From the NCBI GenBank assembly GCA_902601475.1, contig CACKNK010000005.1, forward strand, positions 1 to 64,000: a stretch of 64,000 nucleotides of DNA, written 5' to 3'. The notes below the pieces were generated by a model. It saw nothing but the letters and a program-made list of their open reading frames with translations. It did not search any database and was not told where the DNA came from. The stretch is from an uncultured SAR86 cluster bacterium (GTDB taxonomy: Bacteria > Pseudomonadota > Gammaproteobacteria > Magnimaribacterales > D2472). This document shows, piece by piece, positions 40,425 to 50,313 of the stretch; position 1 is the stretch's first letter, and each line of letters begins with the position of its first letter. The position numbers were made by a program, and so were the translations under genes.

Positions 40425-40498
40425 ATTTATCGTGATTTGATCCTATTGCAGCGATTAAAAATAACTGGCTAAAACGGAATTCCATAGGATTAATCACA
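40425..40498 (+). promoter_or_regulatory. candidate SAM-II/SAM-V-like riboswitch plus competing hairpin in the metH 5' region
   Basis: GATTTGATCCTATTGCA flanked by pairing arms ATCGT/GCGAT and followed by GGCTAAAACGGA; resembles remembered SAM-II core GAUUUAACCGUAUUGCA...GCUAAAAAGGG (14/17 over the loop); sits about 50 nt upstream of metH. Confidence 0.68.
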
Positions 40499-40529
40499 AT
40501 ATAAAAATTTAAACATATTGTTATGATTA

Positions 40530-43500
40530 ATGATTAATTTACAAGAATCATCAGCTAGAAAAAGGCTTACTAAATTACTTGATTCACAAATCGTTCTTCT
40601 TGATGGCCCGATGGGAACCATGATTCAGTCGTATGATTTAAATGAGCAAGACTTTAGAAGCGAAAGATTTAAGGACTGGAAGTATGATTTAAAAGGCAAT
40701 AATGACCTTTTAAATATTACAAAGCCAGAGATCATTAAAAATATCCATGATGAATTTATCAAGGTGGGTGCGACCATCATTGAAACAAATACCTTTAATT
40801 CAAATGCTCCATCTATGGCTGATTATGGAATGGAGGGTTTGGTTTATGAGCTGAATTTTGCTGGAGCTAAACTTGCAAGAGATTCTGCCGACAGATTAGG
40901 AAAATTAGAAAATAGAGATATCTTTGTTGCTGGTGTTTTAGGTCCAACAAACAGAACTTGTTCACTCAGTCCGGATGTTGAGGATCCTTCTTATAGAAAT
41001 ATAAATTATGATCAGTTAGTTGATACATTTGCAGAGTCTACCGAAGCTTTGTTGGATGGTGGTGCTGATTTTATTTTCATAGAAACTATTTTTGATACGT
41101 TGAATGCAAAGGCTGCAATATTTGCAGTAGATAAAGTTTCTACTGAGAGAGGAATTGATATTCCGTTGATGATTTCAGGAACCATTACCGATGCTTCTGG
41201 CAGAACTTTGTCAGGACAGACAACAAAAGCCTTTTGGCATTCAGTTAAACATGCAAAACCAATTTCAATTGGATTGAATTGTGCTTTGGGTGCTGAAGAG
41301 CTTCGGCCGTTTCTAAAAAGATTATCCGATATTGCAGACTGCTATGTAAGTGCTCATCCAAATGCCGGCATGCCAAATCAGTTTGGTGAATATGATCAAA
41401 CAGCTTCTGAAATGGCTACTATTTTGGAGGAATTTGCTAGCAACGGCTTTTTAAATATTGTGGGAGGATGTTGCGGAACTACTCCAGAACATATCTCCAT
41501 GATTAAGGACCTCATCTCTGATAAACCACCTCGAGAACCAGTAGACCCTTCAAAAGCTATGCTTCTTTCAGGTCTTGAGCCGGTTGATATTGATCCAGGT
41601 GGCTTATTTATTAATGTTGGCGAAAGAACAAATGTTACTGGTTCAGCTAAATTTAGAAAACTCATTGAAGCTGAGAAATTCGATGAAGCAATTCAAATTG
41701 CCAGGCAGCAAGTTGAAAATGGTGCTCAGGTAATTGATATCAACATGGATGAGGGGATGCTTGACTCTGAAGGTGCTATGGTTAAATTTCTCAACTTGCT
41801 AGCAGGGGAGCCAGATATAGCAAAAATTCCTTTCATGGTTGATTCAAGCAAATGGTCAATTATTGAGGCAGGACTTAAATGCATTCAAGGAAAACCAATT
41901 GTTAATTCAATTTCTCTTAAAGAAGGTGAAGAACCTTTTCTCGAACAAGCAAGACTTATTAAGAGGTATGGTGCTGCCGTTGTGGTAATGGCTTTTGATG
42001 AAGAGGGCCAAGCAGATACGCTCGAGAGAAAAGTAGGAATCTCAAAACGTGCCTATGATCTCTTAACCAAGGAAGTCGGTTTAGATCCACATGATATTAT
42101 TTTTGATCCAAATGTATTTGCAGTTGCTACTGGCATTACTGAGCATAATGAATATGGAAAATCATTCATAGATGCATGTAAAGAAATTAAAAGTTGTTGC
42201 CCATGCTCTTCAATCTCAGGTGGAATTTCTAATGTCTCTTTTAGCTTCAGGGGAAACGATACACTGAGAGAGGCAATGCACTCAGTATTTTTATTCCATT
42301 CAATTAAAAATGGCTTAAATATGGGAATTGTAAATGCAGGCCAGCTTGCTATATATGATGAGTTGCCTGAAGAGCTCAGAGATGCGGTTGAAGATGTAAT
42401 TTTGAACAGAAACCCTGATGCAACTGAAAATTTACTTAATCTGGCTCCTAAATATGCAGGTAAAAAAGGATCTCAGCAAAGTGATACCAATCAAGATTGG
42501 CGTAAGCTTGATGTAAATGAAAGACTAAATCATTCACTTGTTTCAGGTGTTGATACTTTTGTCATTGAAGATGTTGAAGAGGCAAGATTGGCTGCAGAAA
42601 GACCTTTAGATGTTATTGAGGGACCATTGATGGATGGCATGAATAAAGTTGGTGATCTTTTTGGTGCCGGCAAGATGTTCCTTCCTCAAGTAATTAAATC
42701 TGCAAGAGTTATGAAAAAAGCTGTAGCCTATTTAGTACCCTACATCGAAGCAGAGAAAGGCGGTCAAGCTATGGAATCAAGTGGAAAAATGGTTATAGCT
42801 ACTGTTAAAGGTGATGTTCATGACATTGGTAAAAATATCGTTAGTGTAGTTTTGCAATGCAACAATTTTGAAATAATTGATCTGGGGGTTATGGTGCCCA
42901 CAGAAAAAATCTTAGATGTTGCTGAGGCCGAAAACTGTGATCTTATTGGTTTATCAGGTTTGATCACTCCCTCATTAGATGAAATGGTTGGAGTTGCAAA
43001 GGAGATGGAAAGGAGAAATCTAAAGATTCCACTTCTTATTGGTGGGGCTACTACAAGCCCTGCACATACTTCAGTAAAAATAGATCCAGAATACAGCGGT
43101 TCAGTAGTTTATGTTAAGGATGCTTCAAGATCTGTAGGAGTTGCGCAAAAATTGATGAATCAACCAGATGAATATAAACAAGAACTAGATAAAGCCCACG
43201 CTAACAAAAGAGAGGCTTTCGCTTCAAGAAAAGCATCTCCCCTTAGACCTTTTGATGATGCACAGGCAAGAAGACCAAAAATAGATATGTCATTAAAAAC
43301 TGAAGCGCCTCTTAAGCTAGGTATATCTGAATTAAATCCATCACTCGAAGATTTACAAGATTACATAGATTGGATGCCTTATTTTAATGCATGGGAGTTT
43401 AGCGGAAGGTTTCCTGATTTGTTAAGCGATCCCTCAAAGGGTCCAGAAGCTAGAAAGCTTTGGAAAGATACGCAAGTAATTCTTGAAAGATTAATTAAAG

Positions 43501-44192
43501 AAAAATGGCTCAGTCCTAAAGGAATTATTGGACTTTTTCATGCAAGATCTTTAGGGGATGCAATTGGAGTTACAAAAACTGATGGTTCGAATGAGGAAGC
43601 TATTCTGCATTGCCTGAGACAACAAAAATCTAGGGATGATCTTGATTCGTTCTCTTTGGCAGATTTTGTTGATACAAATGACGACTTTATCGGCGCTTTT
43701 GCTGTGACAGCAGGGCATGGCATTGATAAATATATTGAAGATTTTGAGAAGGATCTCGATGATTATAATTCAATCATTTTAAAAGCTTTGGCCGATCGCT
43801 TTGCTGAAGCCTTTGCTGAATATGCCCATCACAAAGTCAGGACTGAATTTTGGGGATATGCAGCTAAGGAATCACTGGATAATGAAGCTTATATAAAAGA
43901 AGAATATCAAGGCATACGTCCTGCTCCTGGATACCCATCATGTCCAGATCATCGTCTTAAAAATGATATTTGGGATTTATTAGATGTTGAGCAAAAAATT
44001 AATATATCTCTTACAGATTCTTTAGCAATGTGGCCAACAGCAAGCGTCAGTGGATTATATTTTTCTCACCCCCAATCTCGCTATTTTCAACTGGGCAGGA
44101 TTGATAAAGATCAGGTTGAGGCCTACTCAAAGTCAAGAGGGGAAAGCATTGATGAAAATGAAACTTGGCTCTCGCCAGTTTTGGGTTATTAA
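40530..44192 (+). CDS. metH: cobalamin-dependent methionine synthase
   Basis: [45 protein letters not shown]12-binding [14 protein letters not shown]-terminal activation domain [12 protein letters not shown]. Confidence 0.97.
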   Translation: MINLQESSARKRLTKLLDSQIVLLDGPMGTMIQSYDLNEQDFRSERFKDWKYDLKGNNDLLNITKPEIIKNIHDEFIKVGATIIETNTFNSNAPSMADYGMEGLVYELNFAGAKLARDSADRLGKLENRDIFVAGVLGPTNRTCSLSPDVEDPSYRNINYDQLVDTFAESTEALLDGGADFIFIETIFDTLNAKAAIFAVDKVSTERGIDIPLMISGTITDASGRTLSGQTTKAFWHSVKHAKPISIGLNCALGAEELRPFLKRLSDIADCYVSAHPNAGMPNQFGEYDQTASEMATILEEFASNGFLNIVGGCCGTTPEHISMIKDLISDKPPREPVDPSKAMLLSGLEPVDIDPGGLFINVGERTNVTGSAKFRKLIEAEKFDEAIQIARQQVENGAQVIDINMDEGMLDSEGAMVKFLNLLAGEPDIAKIPFMVDSSKWSIIEAGLKCIQGKPIVNSISLKEGEEPFLEQARLIKRYGAAVVVMAFDEEGQADTLERKVGISKRAYDLLTKEVGLDPHDIIFDPNVFAVATGITEHNEYGKSFIDACKEIKSCCPCSSISGGISNVSFSFRGNDTLREAMHSVFLFHSIKNGLNMGIVNAGQLAIYDELPEELRDAVEDVILNRNPDATENLLNLAPKYAGKKGSQQSDTNQDWRKLDVNERLNHSLVSGVDTFVIEDVEEARLAAERPLDVIEGPLMDGMNKVGDLFGAGKMFLPQVIKSARVMKKAVAYLVPYIEAEKGGQAMESSGKMVIATVKGDVHDIGKNIVSVVLQCNNFEIIDLGVMVPTEKILDVAEAENCDLIGLSGLITPSLDEMVGVAKEMERRNLKIPLLIGGATTSPAHTSVKIDPEYSGSVVYVKDASRSVGVAQKLMNQPDEYKQELDKAHANKREAFASRKASPLRPFDDAQARRPKIDMSLKTEAPLKLGISELNPSLEDLQDYIDWMPYFNAWEFSGRFPDLLSDPSKGPEARKLWKDTQVILERLIKEKWLSPKGIIGLFHARSLGDAIGVTKTDGSNEEAILHCLRQQKSRDDLDSFSLADFVDTNDDFIGAFAVTAGHGIDKYIEDFEKDLDDYNSIILKALADRFAEAFAEYAHHKVRTEFWGYAAKESLDNEAYIKEEYQGIRPAPGYPSCPDHRLKNDIWDLLDVEQKINISLTDSLAMWPTASVSGLYFSHPQSRYFQLGRIDKDQVEAYSKSRGESIDENETWLSPVLGY

Positions 44193-44205
44193 ACAAAAAA
44201 TTTTT

Positions 44206-46104
44206 ATGAACATAAGATCTTTATCTTTTACTCTTTTTGCTCTATTGCTTTCATCAAACATGAAAGCAGAAATTGATGAAACAATTGTAGCTGCATCTTT
44301 GTTTCCAGTGAGTATTGATGATTCCGCGAACTCAATAAATGTTATATCCGCTGAAGATATTGAGAATACTCCTCACTTAAATCTTGCAGATTTACTTAGA
44401 GATCTTCCCGGAATATCTGTTAGTCAAAGCGGTGTTCTAGGATCTCAAATTCAGGTTAGAGTAAGAGGGAGTGAGGCAAATCACCTTCTTGTTCTTGTTG
44501 ATGGAGTTGAAGTTAATAATGCTTCCCAGAATGACGAATTTAATTGGGGAAACATCATTCCAACTGATATTGAAAAGATTGAAGTTATTCGTGGACCACA
44601 AAGTTCAATGTTTGGAAGCGATGCCATGGCTGGAGTTGTTAATATCATCACAAAACGTGCAACTACTTCCAGAAGTACAGATGTTTTCTCAGAACTAGGC
44701 AGCTTCAATTCTCATAAGTATGGATTTAGTAATGGGGCGTCAAATAGTAATTTAGATTTCCGTTTTGGAGCTACAAAATTTAAGACAGATGGAGTAAATA
44801 TTTCTAGGCTTGGCAATGAAAAAGATGGATACGAAAATGATTCTCTAAACTTTAAATCAAATTTAAAAATTAAAGATAGTTCTGAGCTTTCACTGATCGG
44901 AAGCTACAGTTCGGGCAATAATGAATATGATGCTGATATAGATTTCGATGGTTTGGTCGATGATCAAGATAAATATGCTAAATTCAAAAACCATCACCTT
45001 GGTTTTAAATATAATTATCTTGATTCTGATGGAAATTTAAGTCATCAGGTTTTAATTTCAGAATCAAATAATCAGAGCTCTGACTTTACTAATGATATCT
45101 TTGATACAAGAGTAAAGTCATCAAAAAATCAGATTAGATCTGTTGCTACTCTTTTTTGGAGTAACTCCAATAAACGTATTTCATTATTGCTTGAGCATGA
45201 GAATGAGGATTTTAAGCAAGAGGGCCCGATTAATGATTACGGAATTTATGGCATCTTTGATCCTAATCAGCAACGTACAAGAAAAACTGACAGCGCATCA
45301 ATTGAATACAGGACTAAACTTAATCAAGGATCTATTTTTGCAGTCAGCTCGCGCTACGATAAGAATTCTCAATTTAAAAATGGAACTACTGCAAGGGTAG
45401 AATTGATTTTACCCTTATCTAAATCATTAAAATTAAAAGGTAGCTATGGCACGGCCATAAAGAATCCAACCTTCACTGAGCGTTTTGGGTACTATACAAA
45501 TTTTATTGGTAATCCAGATTTACAGCCGGAGTATTCAAAAAATTTAGAGCTAGGATTTGATTTTGATTTGCAAAATTACAACAGTTTATTTTCAGCTACA
45601 TTATTTAAATCCAGATTGGTTGACGAGATTAATGGAAATTTCTTAGATCCAGTTACTTTTGGCTATACAGCCATTAACTTGGAGGGTAAGAGTCTTAGAG
45701 AAGGAGTCGAGTTGAATTTTTCTAGAAAGCTTTCTGAAAGATTTAAAATTAACGGATCCTATACCTATACTGATTCCATCGAACCTAACTCAAACAGGAT
45801 ATACGTTGATGAACTTAGAAGACCAAAGCATATTTCAAGCCTTAATATAAATTGGAATTCATCCAATAGATTATTTCTGACCGCCAATATTAGGCACAGA
45901 AGTTCACAAATTGATATAGTCTTTCCTAATAGAGTCACCTTACCTGAAGTTACACTACTGAATATAAACGCAAAATATAAATTGAATAATAAATTTATCA
46001 TTAACTTCCAACTTAATAATTTGCTTGATGAGTTTTACGAAGAAGTTTATGGGTATAGAGCTTTAGGCTTTTCAGCACATCTTGGAATAAGGTATCAATT
46101 TTAG
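44206..46104 (+). CDS. btuB: TonB-dependent outer-membrane receptor, BtuB-like
   Basis: Signal peptide; plug domain LADLLRDLPGISVSQSGVLGSQIQVRVRGSEANHLLVLVDGVEVNN, IEKIEVIRGPQSSMFGSDAMAGVVNIIT; C-terminal barrel ending in RYQF; flanked by metH and cobO. Confidence 0.85.
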   Translation: MNIRSLSFTLFALLLSSNMKAEIDETIVAASLFPVSIDDSANSINVISAEDIENTPHLNLADLLRDLPGISVSQSGVLGSQIQVRVRGSEANHLLVLVDGVEVNNASQNDEFNWGNIIPTDIEKIEVIRGPQSSMFGSDAMAGVVNIITKRATTSRSTDVFSELGSFNSHKYGFSNGASNSNLDFRFGATKFKTDGVNISRLGNEKDGYENDSLNFKSNLKIKDSSELSLIGSYSSGNNEYDADIDFDGLVDDQDKYAKFKNHHLGFKYNYLDSDGNLSHQVLISESNNQSSDFTNDIFDTRVKSSKNQIRSVATLFWSNSNKRISLLLEHENEDFKQEGPINDYGIYGIFDPNQQRTRKTDSASIEYRTKLNQGSIFAVSSRYDKNSQFKNGTTARVELILPLSKSLKLKGSYGTAIKNPTFTERFGYYTNFIGNPDLQPEYSKNLELGFDFDLQNYNSLFSATLFKSRLVDEINGNFLDPVTFGYTAINLEGKSLREGVELNFSRKLSERFKINGSYTYTDSIEPNSNRIYVDELRRPKHISSLNINWNSSNRLFLTANIRHRSSQIDIVFPNRVTLPEVTLLNINAKYKLNNKFIINFQLNNLLDEFYEEVYGYRALGFSAHLGIRYQF

Positions 46105-46114
46105 GAAAGGGCAA

Positions 46115-46720
46115 TTGAAAAACAAAGGCCACACTACGCACAAAGCTAAAATGGAAAAGCTCAAGAAAAATGTTGATGCTTCAATATCTGCAGCCACTAT
46201 TGATAAGGGTGTTGGCATTTTGCTTACTGGCAACGGTAAGGGAAAATCAAGTTCAGCTTTTGGAATGGTAATGCGTGCACTTGGGTATGGCTATAAAGTT
46301 GCAGTTATTCAATTTTTAAAAGGAGCACAACCATCTGGAGAGGAAAAATTTATTCAAGACAATTTCCCTGATGTCCTCTTTCATCAAATGAAGACCGGAT
46401 ATACATGGGACACTCAAGATAGAGACAAGGATAAAGCTGCTGCTATTTCTTCTTGGAAGGTAGCAAAAAAAGCTCTTGCAGATGAAAGTTTACATCTTGT
46501 GGTACTTGACGAATTGACTTACATGTTAAGTTTTAAATATTTAGATGAGTCTGAAGTCATTCAAGCACTAAACAACAGACCAAAAAATCAGTCAGTAGTT
46601 ATAACTGGAAGAGGAGGAGGTAAAAAGTTAAAGAATTGGGCTGATACCGTTTCAGAAGTAAGAGATATTAAGCATGCATTTAATTCGCAAATTATGGCAA
46701 GAAAAGGTGTCGATTATTAA
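46115..46720 (+). CDS. cobO: cob(I)yrinic acid a,c-diamide adenosyltransferase (TTG start)
   Basis: GILLTGNGKGKSSSAFGMVMRALGYGYKVAVIQFLKG; LVVLDELTYML; VVITGRG; SD-like AGGAAAGG upstream of TTG. Confidence 0.94.
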   Translation: MKNKGHTTHKAKMEKLKKNVDASISAATIDKGVGILLTGNGKGKSSSAFGMVMRALGYGYKVAVIQFLKGAQPSGEEKFIQDNFPDVLFHQMKTGYTWDTQDRDKDKAAAISSWKVAKKALADESLHLVVLDELTYMLSFKYLDESEVIQALNNRPKNQSVVITGRGGGKKLKNWADTVSEVRDIKHAFNSQIMARKGVDY

Positions 46721-46755
46721 ACCTACTACGGAATTAATACCAGAGGTGTGATTTA

Positions 46756-47247
46756 ATGAACCTATTCATGAATAAGAGTTTAATGCTGCTTATTGGTCTA
46801 TTGATTATCAGTCGAATGATAGGCCTACCCACTAATTTTTCACCAATGTTAGCGGTCGCAATTTTTATGCCTCGCTTAACAAGCCGAAAAAGTATTCAAT
46901 CATTTTTGCCTGCTGGAGTAATGTTACTTACGAGCATATTTTTGCCCCCAGTAGACTTATTGATTTTATTTTGCATTATCTTTATTTTTCTCATTACCCC
47001 AATAGTAAGTAGACAGATAAATAATCTTGTTTATAGCTGTATAAGCAATGTTCTTTTATGGTTTTTTGTAGTTAATGGCGCCGTATGGATATCTGGTGGC
47101 GGCTCTTTAATTGAAATATATATTGCGGCAATACCTTTTGATTTCAGGCTGCTGTTAAGTACTAGTTTATATCTTCTGCTTTTTAATTCTCTAGAAAAGT
47201 TTGTAAAAGCACATTCTCAACATAACAAAAAAATCTTAGATTCTTAA
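46756..47247 (+). CDS. DUF6580-like integral membrane protein, candidate B12/corrinoid transporter component
   Basis: Multiple TM segments; SRMIGLPTNFSPMLAVAIFM and LWFFVVNGAVWISGGG...AAIPF resemble the remembered DUF6580 pattern; last gene of the metH-btuB-cobO run. Confidence 0.65.
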   Translation: MNLFMNKSLMLLIGLLIISRMIGLPTNFSPMLAVAIFMPRLTSRKSIQSFLPAGVMLLTSIFLPPVDLLILFCIIFIFLITPIVSRQINNLVYSCISNVLLWFFVVNGAVWISGGGSLIEIYIAAIPFDFRLLLSTSLYLLLFNSLEKFVKAHSQHNKKILDS

Positions 47248-47274
47248 TAAGATATCCATAAAGATATCAAGAAT

Positions 47275-48000
47275 TTATTCAGCTCTTAATATTAATAAGA
47301 TTGCCAATACGGAAAGCAAAAACTTTAAAACAGTTTGAAAAAGTTTAAAGTCAATCTTATTAATTAATCTTTTTCCAACTTTCGTGCCGAGATAACCCAT
47401 CAAGCCAAGAAAAATGACCAGAGGAATATAGCTTAATAACGAGAAACCAATCACACTTATAAATAATATAATTTTTATTGAATGCTGAAAGACCATCACC
47501 AACCCGTGATTGGCTACCAACGACTCTGGTGATAAATTTTTTAGCCTCATAAAGGCTGTGACTATTGGTCCATTTGCACCTATAAAAATACCGGCGACTC
47601 CTGCAAGCAAGCCACAAATCAAATCATTTGCTAAGCCATGCTTAATAAATTTATTTATTGGCACCCAGGTTAGAAAAAGAATTGAACAACCAATGATTAA
47701 GGTAAGAATATATTCATCAAGATTTTGAAAAATAAATATCGCGATCAATGACCCAATAAATGAAGCCCATAAAATAGTTTTTAAAATCCTAAAGTTAATA
47801 TGCTCCTTATAGACATATACTCTAGAAATGTTGTTAAGAAGCTGAATAGAGGCATGTAAGGGTATCAATGCTGATGCACCCACAAATTGCCCTAGAGATG
47901 CAAGCATAATCATGCCTCCACCCACACTAAAAATTGCAGTAATCATTGAAGTAATCAATGAAATAGCTCCAAGAATTAAGTAGATCTCAAGAGACATCAA
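47275..48000 (-). CDS. TauE/SafE-family sulfite exporter-like permease
   Basis: FSVGGGMIMLASLGQFVGASALIPLHASIQLLNNISR; LAGVAGIFIGANGPIV. Confidence 0.87.
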   Translation of the reverse strand: MMSLEIYLILGAISLITSMITAIFSVGGGMIMLASLGQFVGASALIPLHASIQLLNNISRVYVYKEHINFRILKTILWASFIGSLIAIFIFQNLDEYILTLIIGCSILFLTWVPINKFIKHGLANDLICGLLAGVAGIFIGANGPIVTAFMRLKNLSPESLVANHGLVMVFQHSIKIILFISVIGFSLLSYIPLVIFLGLMGYLGTKVGKRLINKIDFKLFQTVLKFLLSVLAILLILRAE

Positions 48001-48277
48001 GGTACTTATTTATTTTTTTAAGAAATCTTCTAAGTGATTTAGTGATTTCTTTTTCTTTTAGATTTTCGACAACTTCTGATTGCGAATAACCGTCCCAAAA
48101 GTGAAGCTCATAATTTTCTTTTACTTGCTTTATTTCAATTGATGGTGGATCAATATTATTTTCATCAATTACAAAAATTTTTATGTTCTCATCAACTGTA
48201 AGATCAATTTTTTCTAGGTTGGTAAAATAAGATTTGATTTGATTCTCAATTCTTTTAGAGAGAGGAAATTCATACAT
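47987..48277 (-). CDS. hypothetical protein, 96 aa
   Basis: Open frame between flanking minus-strand genes; no recognised domain. Confidence 0.55.
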   Translation of the reverse strand: MYEFPLSKRIENQIKSYFTNLEKIDLTVDENIKIFVIDENNIDPPSIEIKQVKENYELHFWDGYSQSEVVENLKEKEITKSLRRFLKKINKYLDVS

Positions 48278-48281
48278 AGCA

Positions 48282-50216
48282 TTAAAGGTGCTCTCTCAAA
48301 AATAAAACCACTGCTTGCTGATAAATATCGCGATTTTCTTTTTTTCTATATCCGTGTCCTTCATTAAGTGCATTCATGTACCAAACTTTTTTACCGTTTT
48401 CTCTTAAGGCAGCTACTATTTGTTCAGCTTCTGTAACTGGCACCCTAGGATCATTTTCTCCTTGAACAACAAATAACGGAACTTTAATTTTATCTACATT
48501 ATTATTTGGACTTATCGATTGAAGAAACTTTTCCATTTCCGGATCACGCTCATCACCATATTCAACTCGCCTCAAATCACGTCTGTAATCTTTTGTGTTT
48601 TTGAGGAAAGTAACAAAGTTTGAGATGCCTACAATATCTACTACTGCTTTTAATCTATCACTATAATGAACTGCACTTGCAAGGACCATGTACCCTCCGT
48701 AAGAGCCGCCGTAAACAGCAACTCGTTCACTATCCAGGCTGGGTTGTGTTTCAATCCAATCAAGCAAGGCACCAATATCTTTAACTGAATTCTCTCGATT
48801 AAACCCGTTATCAAGTGAGAGATATTCTTTTCCATAACCTTCGCTGCCACGAACATTTGGAGTTATGACCGCAGCATTAAGATTTTTTATCCATAACTGG
48901 AATGTACTGCTAAATCTCGGTCTTGATTGCCCCTCGGGACCACCATGAATATAAATTATTACCGGTTGAGGTTCTTCAGTCTTATTAGCGTATATAAATG
49001 CAGGAATCTTTCTGCTATCAAATGAAGGATAATGAATAAGCTTAGGCTCAACAAACTTTGAGGTATCTAATCCTCCCACTTCAGAGAAAGTCCAACGTGT
49101 TAGGCTGCCATGACTAAGAGGATTACTTTTGAGATCAAGCACATGAGCATCGGACGGAGATTGGAAAGTATTTATTGTTAGACCTAAGGATTTATTATTC
49201 CTGTTAAATTCCATACCTCCTATCAAACCAATTGGGATTGATTTAACTTTTTTATATTTAAATGTCTGAGGGTTAAGTAAATATAGCGAACTGTAGCCAT
49301 TTTCATTCACTACAAATGCAGCTCGGTCTCCTTTTTCATTAATGGCAAAACCATCGACATCCCAAGAAATATCTTTTGAAATGACTATTATTTCTTCATT
49401 ATTAAGGTTTTTGTATGCAAGCTGATTATATTCTGCAAATCTATCCGTAATAAAGAATAAGCCTTGATCGTTTTTATCAAACGCTAGGGCAGCATTCACA
49501 GAGGATTCATTTTCATTACCAAGGACTAATTTCTTTTGCTTAGTTTTAAGATCAATAATATAAGCTTTTGAATTTGCAACAGATATATAATTTTGGACCA
49601 AAACTTTACTGTCATCTTTCGCCCAGCCACTTGCTCCCCACCAACTTCCGTCAGAAGATTTAAGGAGTATCTTTGCTTTGTCAGGATTCTCCACACTCAT
49701 CAACCAAATATCATTTGATCTTCCGTTTCGTCTCGTGCTCTGAAAAGCAATCATGTCTCCACTATTACTCCACAATGGACCGCCATTTCTTGAGCTACCA
49801 TCAGTCAGCAACTTAGATTCACCATTATCAGTATCTAATAAATAAATTTGTGCATTTTCAGTACCGCCTTTATCCATTGTGAAAGCAATTGAAGAATCAT
49901 TAGGATTGGTTGAAATAGAACCTATAGGCTCTTGAAAAAAAGTAACTTGTTGTCGTGTAGCTCCTGGCGACTCTACAGAATGGAGCTGACTGACATTTCC
50001 AAATCTTGTCGTAATAAAGATTCCATTGTCATGTTTAAAACCTCTAAATCCCGCGGAGCGAACATTCTGAAATTTTGATAAATCATCCTTTATTGATTGT
50101 GGAATTATTGGGATGTCCTCAAGAATTAAATTGCCATTGTTTTCAGTTCTTGCCTCTTGCGCATCCAAGATCAAAACCAGGTTTAAACAAAGGAACCATA
50201 AGATACACTTTTTCAT
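48282..50216 (-). CDS. S9 family prolyl oligopeptidase-like peptidase, secreted
   Basis: Signal peptide MKKCILWFLCLNLVLI; WD40-like propeller; IYIHGGPEGQSRP, AVYGGSYGGYMVL, FVVQGENDPRVP, NEGHGYRKKEN. Confidence 0.92.
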   Translation of the reverse strand: MKKCILWFLCLNLVLILDAQEARTENNGNLILEDIPIIPQSIKDDLSKFQNVRSAGFRGFKHDNGIFITTRFGNVSQLHSVESPGATRQQVTFFQEPIGSISTNPNDSSIAFTMDKGGTENAQIYLLDTDNGESKLLTDGSSRNGGPLWSNSGDMIAFQSTRRNGRSNDIWLMSVENPDKAKILLKSSDGSWWGASGWAKDDSKVLVQNYISVANSKAYIIDLKTKQKKLVLGNENESSVNAALAFDKNDQGLFFITDRFAEYNQLAYKNLNNEEIIVISKDISWDVDGFAINEKGDRAAFVVNENGYSSLYLLNPQTFKYKKVKSIPIGLIGGMEFNRNNKSLGLTINTFQSPSDAHVLDLKSNPLSHGSLTRWTFSEVGGLDTSKFVEPKLIHYPSFDSRKIPAFIYANKTEEPQPVIIYIHGGPEGQSRPRFSSTFQLWIKNLNAAVITPNVRGSEGYGKEYLSLDNGFNRENSVKDIGALLDWIETQPSLDSERVAVYGGSYGGYMVLASAVHYSDRLKAVVDIVGISNFVTFLKNTKDYRRDLRRVEYGDERDPEMEKFLQSISPNNNVDKIKVPLFVVQGENDPRVPVTEAEQIVAALRENGKKVWYMNALNEGHGYRKKENRDIYQQAVVLFLREHL

Positions 50217-50313
50217 ACTTTTTACCCCATAAACAGAGTCTAATAATAACAAATAAATCCTAGTAAACCGCTGAGACATTTCAAAGCAAATTGATTCAAG
50301 CTAAGATAAGTTA

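Noticed and set aside
40337-40529. Cobalamin riboswitch upstream of metH
   Set aside because: The leader is too short for a full cobalamin aptamer and lacks a B12-box-like element; the SAM-II-like fold fits better.
44050-44205. Upstream extension of the TonB receptor ORF
   Set aside because: Overlaps metH by 143 nt; the internal ATG at 44206 gives a clean signal peptide and a 13-nt gap.
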